Source of the DNA: Luteibacter yeojuensis | GTDB taxonomy: Bacteria > Pseudomonadota > Gammaproteobacteria > Xanthomonadales > Rhodanobacteraceae | Assembly (NCBI RefSeq): GCF_000964085.1 | Contig: NZ_JZRB01000014.1 | Location: forward strand, 1 to 64,000 | Direction of reading: 5' to 3' | DNA: 64,000 nucleotides | Shown here: positions 51,244-59,760 of the stretch, piece by piece | Position numbering within the stretch: the first letter of the stretch is position 1 | Layout: each line of letters opens with the position of its first letter | The notes under the pieces: model-generated | What the model was told of the DNA's origin: nothing | The model's database searches: none | What the model saw: the letters and a program-made list of their open reading frames with translations, nothing else | Position numbers and translations under genes: made by a program

Positions 51244-51816
51244 TTGGAACTGACCGGAAGGATCAACGAGGTAGCCGTGCTTTACGCGGAGCTGCAGGCG
51301 CCCATCGTGCAGAGTGTCGCCACCGTGGCACCGGAAACGCTCACCCATGCTGTCGCCGTTTCGGTGGGCATGGCGCGCGAGCTGGGCATTCCACTCTTCG
51401 CATCGGCCGTGGAACTCGCACCGGGTGCACCCGTCGAATTGATCAGCGAACTCGAAGGCCACCTTGCTCACGTGCGGCGCACGCCGGGCATGCTCGACGA
51501 CCCAGGCATCGGCGACGCGGTGCGCGCCACGTCGAGGAAGATCCTCGCCATCGGTGGCGTGTCGTCCGAAATCGCCGTGCTGCACAGCGTCCTCGGTGCG
51601 CGCCGCCTCGGCTTCGAGGTCCACGTCCTGGTCGACTGTTGCGGCGGGCTGTCCGCGCGCACCGAGGGCGCCGCATTCGAGCAGATGCGGCAGGCGGGCG
51701 CGGTCATGTCCAGCGTTTCAAGCTTCTTCACGGCGCTCGCGCCCGCCATCGACGACGAGGTGGGGCGTGTTGTCTTTGCTGGCCTGGCGACGCTGTGGGG
51801 GTGGGGAACCACCTAA
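51244..51816 (+). CDS. Isochorismatase-like protein lacking the catalytic cysteine
   Basis: 190 residues from TTG 51244 (AGGA eight bases upstream). The fold pattern is that of cysteine hydrolases (SVATVAPETLTHAVAVSVGMARELGIPLFAS; KILAIGGVSSEIAVLHSVLGARRLGFEVHVLVDCCGG, shortened here by motif: GVSSEIAVL). Family enzymes have a DxQ aspartate and a cysteine in the T/SExCV position; here these read LYAELQ and SSEIAV. Both catalytic residues are therefore absent, unlike the intact homologue at 55522-56172. It may be a non-catalytic paralogue. Confidence 0.65.
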   Translation: MELTGRINEVAVLYAELQAPIVQSVATVAPETLTHAVAVSVGMARELGIPLFASAVELAPGAPVELISELEGHLAHVRRTPGMLDDPGIGDAVRATSRKILAIGGVSSEIAVLHSVLGARRLGFEVHVLVDCCGGLSARTEGAAFEQMRQAGAVMSSVSSFFTALAPAIDDEVGRVVFAGLATLWGWGTT

Positions 51817-51838
51817 CGGCGTTCGATGAATGCCATGT

Positions 51839-52207
51839 TTATCCGCCCTGCTGGTCAATGAAGACATGCAGTGTCTGGATCAGGCTAGCCTGAATGTGAG
51901 CAACGTCAAGCCCCGTGACGAGAGGGGTCGCACCTTCCACGCCACCGCGCCATTGCAACCGCCCCACGCCGTGGTGTCCGAGTCCTGGCCGCACGGGATG
52001 GAAGGCGAAGCCGGGTGGCATCTGGGCGAGAAGCTCCGTTACTGCCTGTGAGATGGCGGCGTGCCCCCTCGCTGAACGATCCGGCTCGTAGAGGACGGCA
52101 TCCTCGGCGTAGAGCTCGCGAATGGCGACTATGCGCATGGCGGCATCCCTCTCGCCAAACACGCGCGCCAGGTTTGCTCGCATGATCGCGTCATAGTCGA
52201 TGTGCAT
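51839..52207 (-). CDS. SnoaL/NTF2-like small protein
   Basis: 122 residues from ATG 52207, overlapping the upstream stop (TGATG). The NTF2-like cone fold is shown by MRANLARVFGERDAAMR, IRELYAEDAVLYEPDR and GHAAISQAVTELLAQMP. These proteins bind or isomerise small hydrophobic molecules. It is the last gene of the operon that starts at 56172. Confidence 0.75.
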   Translation of the reverse strand: MHIDYDAIMRANLARVFGERDAAMRIVAIRELYAEDAVLYEPDRSARGHAAISQAVTELLAQMPPGFAFHPVRPGLGHHGVGRLQWRGGVEGATPLVTGLDVAHIQASLIQTLHVFIDQQGG

Positions 52208-52929
52208 CACAGGTTCCCCTCGGCAGGATCGAACATCGCCGCCCCGCCACGCGTCGACGCCAGGGGCACTTCATCCTGCAACACATCCCAGTGCTCCACC
52301 AGCTGGCCATTCTCGACGCGAAATATGTCGACCACCACCTGTGGCGATGGCGCCCACCCGCGGATCCGGCCGTGGATCGCCACGAGGTCGCCTTCGGCCA
52401 CGACGAGGCCCGGCTCGTAATACACATCGCCCGAAAGGCCTGCGACGAGCGTACGCAGGGCATCACGCCCCTGCGGGATATTCGGGTTGTGTTGCACGTA
52501 GCCTGGCGCGTACAGCCGGTCCACGGCGGACGCATCGCGGCGCTGGAAAAGGGCCTCCATCGCCTCGACCACGAGCGCCTTGTTGCGCGCTGGCCGAGCG
52601 TCCGACATGCGATCAGGTTGCCGCGTGACAACGAGCTGCCCCTGCTGGCGAATGAATTCACCGCCGGCAAGCGTGGCAAACGAGTGCGCGATGCCCCGGT
52701 CGTAGTCATGGATGTTGGTGACGGTAGCACCGCTTTTCTCAACCCAGCTCAAGCCGAACACGCCGTTGCCGAGCGGCGCCACCTCAAGATCCACCGTTTC
52801 CGTTCGCGCGAACGGCCCCTCCGCAATCGTGAACGTGAGCTGCTTTTCCGAGTCGATGGCCAGCCTGACCGTGAACGCGGGGTAGGTGATTTCCATGGCG
52901 AGGCCGACAGGGAAGCGATCGGTTTTCAT
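52207..52929 (-). CDS. MoaF-like domain fused to an NTF2-like domain
   Basis: 240 residues. The first half (YPAFTVRLAIDSEKQLTFTIAE; VFGLSWVEKSGATVTNIHDYD) is a MoaF-like lipocalin-type beta domain. The second half (ALVVEAMEALFQRRDASAVD; YVQHNPNIPQGRDALRTLV; VENGQLVEHWDVLQDEVP) is an NTF2-like domain resembling SnoaL-type polyketide cyclase relatives. The fusion of two small-molecule-binding folds is uncommon. Its start overlaps the AraC-type gene stop, and its stop overlaps the SnoaL-like ATG. Confidence 0.75.
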   Translation of the reverse strand: MKTDRFPVGLAMEITYPAFTVRLAIDSEKQLTFTIAEGPFARTETVDLEVAPLGNGVFGLSWVEKSGATVTNIHDYDRGIAHSFATLAGGEFIRQQGQLVVTRQPDRMSDARPARNKALVVEAMEALFQRRDASAVDRLYAPGYVQHNPNIPQGRDALRTLVAGLSGDVYYEPGLVVAEGDLVAIHGRIRGWAPSPQVVVDIFRVENGQLVEHWDVLQDEVPLASTRGGAAMFDPAEGNL

Positions 52930-53309
52930 GCTGTTTCCTCAAGGTGGGTTGGGAAGAGGCGTTCCGAGGCCGCCTTGCGCCACATGCCGGGCGGCGCGTG
53001 GCATACCCGCCGGAACACCCGGGTAAAGTGGCTCTGGTCGCAGAAGCCACACTGGCTGGCGATGTCGGTGAGTGATGCCGATGTGGTTTCGAGCAAGCGC
53101 TGCGCATGAAGCACACGCCGCTGCAGGTGCCATCGCCGGGGCGACATGCCCATGCTGGCCTTGAACATCCGCGAGAAGTGCACCCGCGAGATGCCGCAGG
53201 CGCGGGCCGCGGCGAGGATGGCGGTGCCAGCAGGTAACTCCGGGTGCAACGCTTGCTGGGCGATCTGCAAGCGCCACGGCCCCAGCCCGCCTGGCCTGGC
53301 GCCGCTCAC
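52926..53309 (-). CDS. AraC-type DNA-binding protein, DNA-binding domain only
   Basis: 127 residues from GTG 53309, which overlaps the SDR stop (GTGA). Two helix-turn-helices are present (ILAAARACGISRVHFSRMFK; SLTDIASQCGFCDQSHFTRVFRR), but there is no ligand-binding N-terminal domain. Length and the clean overlap with the SDR gene suggest this is its natural form and not a fragment. It likely activates the operon it sits in or a nearby target. Confidence 0.82.
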   Translation of the reverse strand: MSGARPGGLGPWRLQIAQQALHPELPAGTAILAAARACGISRVHFSRMFKASMGMSPRRWHLQRRVLHAQRLLETTSASLTDIASQCGFCDQSHFTRVFRRVCHAPPGMWRKAASERLFPTHLEETA

Positions 53310-54049
53310 GCAATCGCGCCGCCGTCGGCGGTCAGCGTGGCACCGGTGATCATTGCCGCCGCCGGGCTGGCGAGGAACACCACCGCATGGGCGATATCGC
53401 GAGGTTCCGCGTAGCGCCCCAATGAGGTCAGCCCACGCTGGAAATCCGCCGCTTCACCGTCGGCGGGGTTCGCGTCCGTGTTCGTCGCACCTGGCTGGAC
53501 GAGATTGACGGTGATGCCGCTGGGTCCAAGCTCCCTCGAAAGCCCGCGGGTGAACGATGTCAAAGCCGCTTTCGACATGGCGTATGCCGTGATGCCGGGG
53601 AACGGAACCCGTTCGCCGAGCGCAGAGCCTATCGTGATGATGCGGCCGCCGCTGCCCAGATAGGGGATCGCTGCCTTCGCAAACAGCACGGGGGCACGCA
53701 CGTTCACGTCCATCAACCTTTGGTAGTCGTCGAGGTCGAGATCGGCGATAAGCCCGCCGAGGCCCACGGCCGCGCTGTTGACAAGGATGTCGAAGCCGCC
53801 GAAAGCGCCCACCACCTCGTCCACCGCGCGCGTGATCGCCGCCGGGTCGGCGCTATCCGCTTTGATGGCGACGCCCCTTCGCCCTTGCCGCTCGATCGCA
53901 CCCACGACGGCGTGTGCCTTGTCCGCCGCCGCCTGGTAAGTAAGCGCCACGTCGGCGCCGTTTTCTGCCAGGGCCAGGGCGATGGCGGCGCCTATGCCGC
54001 GGGAGCCGCCCGTCACCAATGCCCGCTTGCCATTGAGGTCAATCATCAT
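53306..54049 (-). CDS. Short-chain dehydrogenase/reductase
   Basis: 247 residues from ATG 54049 (or 54046). TGGSRGIGAAIA is the cofactor loop, NSAAVGL the core, ITIGSALGE with YAMSKAAL the active site, and GATLTADGGAIA the C-terminus. It is FabG-like, NADP-preferring by the loop. The substrate is unknown. It starts 17 bases after the alginate-export-type porin gene on the same strand. Confidence 0.88.
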   Translation of the reverse strand: MMIDLNGKRALVTGGSRGIGAAIALALAENGADVALTYQAAADKAHAVVGAIERQGRRGVAIKADSADPAAITRAVDEVVGAFGGFDILVNSAAVGLGGLIADLDLDDYQRLMDVNVRAPVLFAKAAIPYLGSGGRIITIGSALGERVPFPGITAYAMSKAALTSFTRGLSRELGPSGITVNLVQPGATNTDANPADGEAADFQRGLTSLGRYAEPRDIAHAVVFLASPAAAMITGATLTADGGAIA

Positions 54050-54066
54050 CGTCGTCTCGTTTGTCG

Positions 54067-55494
54067 TCAGAATCGAAAATTCGCCATGGCGGCGGCGACG
54101 CGCATCGTGCGCGAGGGGCCGGTTTCCCGGATAAACCGGCCCGGGAAGAACGCGCTCATGGACGTGGAAAGGTTGAGCTCGGCGGTCGCCTGCCACGCGA
54201 CGGCGAGTTCCAGCTGCGTGCCGATGAACCGCGCATCGCTTGCCTGGCCGCTGCGCACCAGCGCGCCCGGTATGTTGTAAAGGCCATCGCGCGTGCTGGC
54301 GCGCCAATAAGCAACGCCCGTCATCGACACGGCCACCGCTTCCGCGGGGTGCACCGTGATGGAAGGCTGGGCATGGATCAGGTTGCGCGGGCCCACCGGA
54401 GATTGCGCCGCGAAATACTTGCCGCGCGGGAACATGGGATTGAACGTGCCGAGCCGCTTGTCGCCTGGGTCGGCGTCGCCCGATATGTAGTCGGCGGTCA
54501 GGGCGACGATGGGTTGCAGGCGTGCCTGCATGAACCGGTGCCCTAGTTCACCACCGATGCCCCCGGCGGCAACACGCTTGCCGGCGAACGACCCACGTTG
54601 CAGCACGCCTTCGAGGTTCCAGTACTGCGTGCCCGTATCGCCGAACAGGCGCGCACCGACCGTATGCGCCAGTTCACGCCCCGCGCCCTGGTCAAATAAC
54701 GCATGCGTATCGCGGAACCCGAGGAAAAAGACGTCGAGCCCCGTGTTGCGCTCGCGGCCTACCCATCGTGTTCCGTAGATACCCCACACCGATCGTTGGT
54801 GCGATGTCGTGTCGTCGAAGGCGCCCCCGCGGGTATCCACCGGGCGCAGGTAGAAAGCGCGGAGCTGGCCGCCATCATCCGCAAGCGTCACGTCCGTACC
54901 GTCGAAGGCCTGCGGGATATTGGGCCCGTACCGCGTATCGATGAAGCGGCCCGCACCCAGCGAAACCAGCTTGCGCCCTACGGAGACCCGCGCCGTGGCG
55001 CCGCCGGCGACCTCGAATTCGACTTCGGCGAAGGCCTGGAGGATATCTGTCGCCGTCGTATCTACCGGTGTCCTGGCACGGCCCGTACCGCGGATCGCGG
55101 AAACGATGGGCTGCACGAAGACGCGCGCGCTGCCGACGTGCAGGTCGGCATAGGGCAGGAACCGATACCAGGTGTAATGGTCGTCGGGTGCGGCCCCCCA
55201 GTTGGCGTTCTTGTAGCCTTCGTAGCGTATGCGCAACTCGGCTCCGGTGGTCAGGTACGTGGAGCCATCCGTGGCCCACGGGATGTACTTGAATGGTTCG
55301 GTCCATCGTCCCGTGCGGTTGGCCTTCACTGCGAGGTTCGACCAGTCCTCCGGGTAGCGTTCGATCGTCAGCGTCGGCGCCTGCTGCACGTCGGTAAGCA
55401 CCTGCCCAGGCGCCGGTAACGGCATGGCCGCCGCCGCCACGAGCGTCATGCAGAGCGGCCATGCGCGGGAGGCGCGGAGGGCGACGGTGGCCAT
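54067..55494 (-). CDS. Alginate-export-family outer-membrane porin
   Basis: 475 residues with a signal peptide (LVAAAAMPLPAPGQ). The family pattern is NLAVKANRTGRWTEPFKYIPW, RIRYEGYKN, and DDHYTWYRFLPYADLHVG, with many amphipathic strands and a final VAAAMANFRF. AlgE-like porins pass anionic or aromatic solutes. The operon context (hydrolase, SDR, NTF2-like proteins) suggests uptake of a small organic substrate and not alginate. Confidence 0.82.
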   Translation of the reverse strand: MATVALRASRAWPLCMTLVAAAAMPLPAPGQVLTDVQQAPTLTIERYPEDWSNLAVKANRTGRWTEPFKYIPWATDGSTYLTTGAELRIRYEGYKNANWGAAPDDHYTWYRFLPYADLHVGSARVFVQPIVSAIRGTGRARTPVDTTATDILQAFAEVEFEVAGGATARVSVGRKLVSLGAGRFIDTRYGPNIPQAFDGTDVTLADDGGQLRAFYLRPVDTRGGAFDDTTSHQRSVWGIYGTRWVGRERNTGLDVFFLGFRDTHALFDQGAGRELAHTVGARLFGDTGTQYWNLEGVLQRGSFAGKRVAAGGIGGELGHRFMQARLQPIVALTADYISGDADPGDKRLGTFNPMFPRGKYFAAQSPVGPRNLIHAQPSITVHPAEAVAVSMTGVAYWRASTRDGLYNIPGALVRSGQASDARFIGTQLELAVAWQATAELNLSTSMSAFFPGRFIRETGPSRTMRVAAAMANFRF

Positions 55495-55521
55495 GACGGA
55501 AAGCCCGTCGCCCTAGCCCGA

Positions 55522-56172
55522 TCAGCGTCCCGCGGCCACCGGCGTATTGAGGAGCTGCTGCTCCCAGAAGTAGGCGATACCGCTACCGGCCGAATGCGGG
55601 CCGATGACCTTGTTCAACTTCTCGGCGGACTCGGCGCGCGCCCAGTCACGCTGCCATTCGGCGGCCACCGCTACCCAGGTCATCATGTTCGCGCCCGCGG
55701 CGATCATCCGCTGGATGCCCACCTGGTGTGCCTCGAGCGACGTACCACCCGATGCATCGGTCACCACGGTGACATCCCAGCCCTCGCCGAGGGCCTGGAT
55801 AGCCGGCATCGCCACGCAGATCTCGGTCCACAAGCCGGCGATGATGAGCTGCTTGCGCCCCGTCGCCTTCACGGCATCGACCACCGCCTTGTCTTCCCAC
55901 GTGTTGATGAACGTGCGATCGATCACCTTCTGGTCGGGGAACACGTCGGTGATCGACGGGAACAGCAGGCCACCGCGCGCCGCGATCACGCTGGTGAGGA
56001 TGGTGGGCACGTTGAACACCTTCGCGGCCTTGGCGAGGCCCGTGGTGTTGTTCACCACCATCTGCGGATCGTGGCTGTTCAAGTTGGCGAGTTGGTACGG
56101 CTGATGGTCGATCAGGACGAGCACCGAGTCGTCGGGGCGAAGCAGGGAGTCGAGGCCATTGCGAAACGTCAT
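55522..56172 (-). CDS. YcaC-like cysteine hydrolase (isochorismatase superfamily)
   Basis: 216 residues. The catalytic aspartate is in VLIDHQPY, and the cysteine in GLWTEICVAMPAI. NVPTILTSVIAARGG is typical of the YcaC group. The gene is 27 bases ahead of the porin gene and divergent from a LysR gene 110 bases away, so it opens a six-gene operon controlled by that LysR (inference from position). Substrates of this group are mostly unknown. Confidence 0.88.
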   Translation of the reverse strand: MTFRNGLDSLLRPDDSVLVLIDHQPYQLANLNSHDPQMVVNNTTGLAKAAKVFNVPTILTSVIAARGGLLFPSITDVFPDQKVIDRTFINTWEDKAVVDAVKATGRKQLIIAGLWTEICVAMPAIQALGEGWDVTVVTDASGGTSLEAHQVGIQRMIAAGANMMTWVAVAAEWQRDWARAESAEKLNKVIGPHSAGSGIAYFWEQQLLNTPVAAGR

Positions 56173-56282
56173 GTCGGTTCCTTTGCTGCCAATGTTGGAA
56201 AGGAGCGGGCATTATTGGCATCGCAAATTCTTGTTCGGTAGCCTCATTCCGGGCGCTACTGTGTTGCTCAACGGGGAACGCG

Positions 56283-57167
56283 ATGGATATTGAAGAACTG
56301 CGAACGTTCGTTGAAGTGGCCGATGCGGGTGGCGTCACGCAAGCGGCGCGCCGCCTCGGTGTATCGAAATCCATCGTCAGCCGGCGGCTGTCACGCCTCG
56401 AGGAAGAACTTGGCGTGCAGCTGCTGGCGCGCACGACGCGCGGTGCGGGCCTTACCGAGGCGGGGCTCACGTTTCGCGACCACGCCGACAGGGCGTGTGC
56501 GGAAATCGAACTGGCGAAGGAAACCATCCTGCCTTCCGGAGAACTGCGTGGGCGCCTGCGCATCGCCGCGCCGCTGTCGTTTGGGCCGACGCATTTCACA
56601 CCGATCCTTGCCGACCTTGCGAAGCAGAATCCGCAGCTCACCGTGCAGGTTTGCTACACCGATCGCTTCGTCGACATGATCGCGGAAGGTTTCGACTGCG
56701 CCATACGGGTGGGGAGGTTGCCGGATTCCAACCTGCTCGCGCGGCGCGTCGGCCCGATATACGCCACATGGGTTGCAAGCCCCGATTACATCGCACGGCA
56801 CGGCGCGCCGGAGACACCCGAAGAATTCGTGACACACGAGGCCGTCATGCAAGGCAACGAACCCTGGCCCATCATGGACGGGGACCAGGTCGTCATGATC
56901 AGGCCACAAGGGCGATTCAAGGCCGACAACGGCGTGGCCCTCGTCGCCGCGGCCGTTGCTGGCATGGGTATCGCGGGCGTGCCGGAGGATCTCGTCACGG
57001 AGCAGCTGAAGGCGGGAACGCTCGTTCCCGTCATGACGCGCTACCCACCACCCGAACTCGGCATCTACGTGCTGCGGCCACCAGGCCAGTACCCGGCGAG
57101 GAAAGTACGCGTGCTTACCGACATGCTGGTCGAGTGCTTCGGCCACGCGAAGTCGCGTGGCGCCTGA
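56283..57167 (+). CDS. LysR-family regulator
   Basis: 294 residues. Helix-turn-helix GGVTQAARRLGVSKSIVSRR (about residues 17-36) and a substrate-binding domain (GRLRIAAPLSFGPTHFTPIL; DCAIRVGRLPDSNLLARR), of the CrgA-like group. It is divergent from the hydrolase operon and 20 bases ahead of an alpha/beta hydrolase gene, so it probably controls both sides. Confidence 0.9.
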   Translation: MDIEELRTFVEVADAGGVTQAARRLGVSKSIVSRRLSRLEEELGVQLLARTTRGAGLTEAGLTFRDHADRACAEIELAKETILPSGELRGRLRIAAPLSFGPTHFTPILADLAKQNPQLTVQVCYTDRFVDMIAEGFDCAIRVGRLPDSNLLARRVGPIYATWVASPDYIARHGAPETPEEFVTHEAVMQGNEPWPIMDGDQVVMIRPQGRFKADNGVALVAAAVAGMGIAGVPEDLVTEQLKAGTLVPVMTRYPPPELGIYVLRPPGQYPARKVRVLTDMLVECFGHAKSRGA

Positions 57168-57187
57168 CCTGCAAGAGGAACGAATCG

Positions 57188-58141
57188 ATGTCGATCAAGA
57201 AACAACGCGTGACATTCACGAATGGCGATCAGCAGCTCGTGGGGCACTTGCGCCTTCCGCAAGCGTTCGACGACACGAAACGGTACCCGGCCATCGTGGT
57301 GGTTGGCCCAGGGAGCAGCGTGAAGGAGCAGGCAGGGGCTGTCTATGCCGGGAAGCTGGCCGAGCGCGGCTTTATCACGCTCGTTTTCGACCCGTCTTTC
57401 CAGGGCGAGAGCAGCGGTACGCCTCGCGACCTTGAAAGCCCGGCGGTTCGCATCGAGGACATACGGTGTGCCGTGGACTTCCTGGTGACATTGGCCTACG
57501 TCGACGATGAATCGATAGGGCTTCTCGGCATATGCGCGGGCGGTGGCTACGCCGTCAGCGCAGCGATGATAGAACGCCGCTTCAAGGCCGTCGGCACCGT
57601 TGTCGCAAACGACATCGGGGCAGCGTTTCGTCGCATGCAACCACAAGCGGGGGCCGTCGAGGCCATGCTCGGCGCTGTCGCGGCACAGCGCACGGCACGA
57701 TCCCGCGGCGAACCGGATGTGCACGCACCGTGGATTCCTGGGGTGGACGAGGCGAAGGCCATGGGTATCACCGATGCCAGTTTGCTGAACGCCATTGACT
57801 ACTACGCAACGCCTCGAGGCGGGCATGCCCACCGAACCAACCTGCGGCTCATGGTCAGCGATGCGTTACTGCTTGGGTTTGATGCCTTCCATCTCGTGGG
57901 CGAACTCCTTGTACAGCCGCTTCAGGTCATCGTCGGCGGCAAGCTTGGCACCACATTCTCGCACGAGGCGGGGAAGGCCTTGTGGGAACGCGCAAGGAAT
58001 CGCCGGGACTTCGTGGTCATCGAAGGCGCCGACCATTACGACCTCTACGACCGCCAGCCTTATGTTGACCAGGCCATGGCAAGCCTCGCCGCGTTGTATG
58101 ACGATGTTCTTTCGTCGCGCCGCGGTGAGGCTCATGGATAG
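57188..58141 (+). CDS. Alpha/beta hydrolase of the dienelactone-hydrolase/YcjY type
   Basis: 317 residues from ATG 57188. YPAIVVVGPGSSVKEQAG is the oxyanion side, LLGICAGGGYA carries the nucleophile as cysteine, as in dienelactone hydrolases, and VVIEGADHYDLYD the histidine. Its immediate LysR neighbour suggests a catabolic role. The gene ends inside the start of the epoxide hydrolase gene's 3' end (10-base convergent overlap). Confidence 0.82.
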   Translation: MSIKKQRVTFTNGDQQLVGHLRLPQAFDDTKRYPAIVVVGPGSSVKEQAGAVYAGKLAERGFITLVFDPSFQGESSGTPRDLESPAVRIEDIRCAVDFLVTLAYVDDESIGLLGICAGGGYAVSAAMIERRFKAVGTVVANDIGAAFRRMQPQAGAVEAMLGAVAAQRTARSRGEPDVHAPWIPGVDEAKAMGITDASLLNAIDYYATPRGGHAHRTNLRLMVSDALLLGFDAFHLVGELLVQPLQVIVGGKLGTTFSHEAGKALWERARNRRDFVVIEGADHYDLYDRQPYVDQAMASLAALYDDVLSSRRGEAHG

Positions 58142-59157
58142 CGAGGAGCCAGTTCCTTCTGACGAAGCCAGCTACGAAGAGCCCGGACAAGGTCGACCTT
58201 GCACTCCACCGGCAGCCAGTGCGCGCCGGTCAGATCGGTCACGGTCAAGTCGTCGCACGCCTCACGCATGGGATCACCCAGGCGGTTGCCGTTGATGCTG
58301 TTCATCGGATCGTAAACCCCATTCACGAACAGCACCGGCAACGTTAGCCGCCCGTGGTCCACGGCACGCTCGGCGTACGCGGTATTCGCATCGTCGTTGA
58401 CGTACCACGCGCATGGCGCGCGGAATCCTCGCGCTTCGAACGACTGCACCAGCACGTTGAAGTCATCCGCGGGCCACAGCGATGGGTCCGGTGCCGTGGG
58501 CGGTGCCTGGTGCGCATCGCCGAAGCGCCCGCCCTTGCGGGTGACACTCGCATTCGCGGCCGGCTCGGTCATGATGGCCGGGTTCGCGCGTCGGTAGATC
58601 GAGGCAAGCGATGAAGCCGTGTCGGCGTCCAGGTCCGCCACCGCCGAAGCGAAGTGCGTGTTGTAGTAACGGAAGTAGTCCCACTGCCCGTCGGGATACT
58701 GGTCCACCGGATAGATGGCCCGGTCCACCAGGGGCACAAGCGTGCGAAGCGTGTTTCCCAACGGAAAATACGGCACGGAAACGAACACGACGCCACGGCA
58801 GCGGCGCGGTTCATGCGATACCAGGGAGCCGACCACCACGCTGCCCCAGTCGTGGCCCACCCATACGGCGGGCGTGCCGCCAAGGTGGTCGTGCAACTCA
58901 ACCATGTCGGCCACGATCTGTTCCTGGGTGTAGGCGTCGACGGCCCCAGGTGCGGACGAGCCGCCGTAACCGCGCATGTCCGGCGCGACGCACCGCCACC
59001 CATCGGCGGCGAAGGCCTCGAGCTGCGCCCGCCAGATGAGTCCAAGCTCCGGCCAGCCATGCAGGAAGACCATCAGGGGCCCGTCCACGGGCCCAAGTTC
59101 CAGGTAGTGCGTCGTGTGGCGACGCGTGCTGTGCGTGAGCGAGGCAGGTGCAGTCAT
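58132..59157 (-). CDS. Epoxide-hydrolase-like alpha/beta hydrolase
   Basis: 341 residues. HGWPELGLIW is the oxyanion motif, GHDWGSVVV carries the nucleophilic aspartate, and GAHWLPVE the histidine. Cap-domain tyrosines expected in epoxide hydrolases are plausible in YFRYYNTHF. It might open epoxides or act as a haloalkane-type hydrolase. The next gene on the strand (DoxX-like) lies 28 bases upstream of its start. Confidence 0.85.
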   Translation of the reverse strand: MTAPASLTHSTRRHTTHYLELGPVDGPLMVFLHGWPELGLIWRAQLEAFAADGWRCVAPDMRGYGGSSAPGAVDAYTQEQIVADMVELHDHLGGTPAVWVGHDWGSVVVGSLVSHEPRRCRGVVFVSVPYFPLGNTLRTLVPLVDRAIYPVDQYPDGQWDYFRYYNTHFASAVADLDADTASSLASIYRRANPAIMTEPAANASVTRKGGRFGDAHQAPPTAPDPSLWPADDFNVLVQSFEARGFRAPCAWYVNDDANTAYAERAVDHGRLTLPVLFVNGVYDPMNSINGNRLGDPMREACDDLTVTDLTGAHWLPVECKVDLVRALRSWLRQKELAPRYP

Positions 59158-59185
59158 GCGCCTATCATGGTGCAGCTGGGTGTGA

Positions 59186-59572
59186 TCAGCGAGCGAACAG
59201 CAGCTCGCACGCCCGGGGCTTGCGCAGCAGCAGGCCCGCCCACGTCACCAAGCCCACGTAGACACCGAACAGCGTGTGCGTGAACCACGGGTTGCCCACG
59301 CGCAGGTTCACCGCGATGGCGCCGCCGAGGAAAGCCGACAGGGCGATGGCGCCGATCACCGAGGTCCTTGGCAGCAGGTAAAGGGCAAGGCAGGCCAGTT
59401 GCAGCACACCGAGGCCGCGGGCAAGCGCCGGGGTGGCCGTGAAGCCCAGCCCCTGCAGGGTGGTGATGACGGGCTCGATCGGCGGAAGCTTGATGGCGCC
59501 GTCCATCAGCCAGAACAGCACGGCCAGGGCGGTGAGGATACGGCCGGTCCAAAGGCGGGCGGGCGAGGGCAT
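59186..59572 (-). CDS. DoxX-like small membrane protein
   Basis: 128 residues with four hydrophobic helices (ILTALAVLFWLMDGAIKL; LGVLQLACLALYLLP; VIGAIALSAFLGGAIAVNL; VGLVTWAGLLLRK). The arrangement matches DoxX-like proteins of unknown function. It is divergent from the MFS gene across about 190 bp, and likely shares a transcript with the epoxide hydrolase gene. Confidence 0.8.
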   Translation of the reverse strand: MPSPARLWTGRILTALAVLFWLMDGAIKLPPIEPVITTLQGLGFTATPALARGLGVLQLACLALYLLPRTSVIGAIALSAFLGGAIAVNLRVGNPWFTHTLFGVYVGLVTWAGLLLRKPRACELLFAR

Positions 59573-59760
59573 GGGTGTTCTCCGGTGGGGTGTCTGTCCC
59601 TACGTCGAACGACGGAACCCCGGATCGACAATGCCGCCCTCCCTTGCAAGAGGCGGGCGATTCTCCCACTTCCGGCAAGAGTCATTCCCCCGTTCCCCCG
59701 TTTATCCGCAAGGATGCCACCGCCAGAATAGGCACCAGAGAACCTTTCTGGAGCCATATC

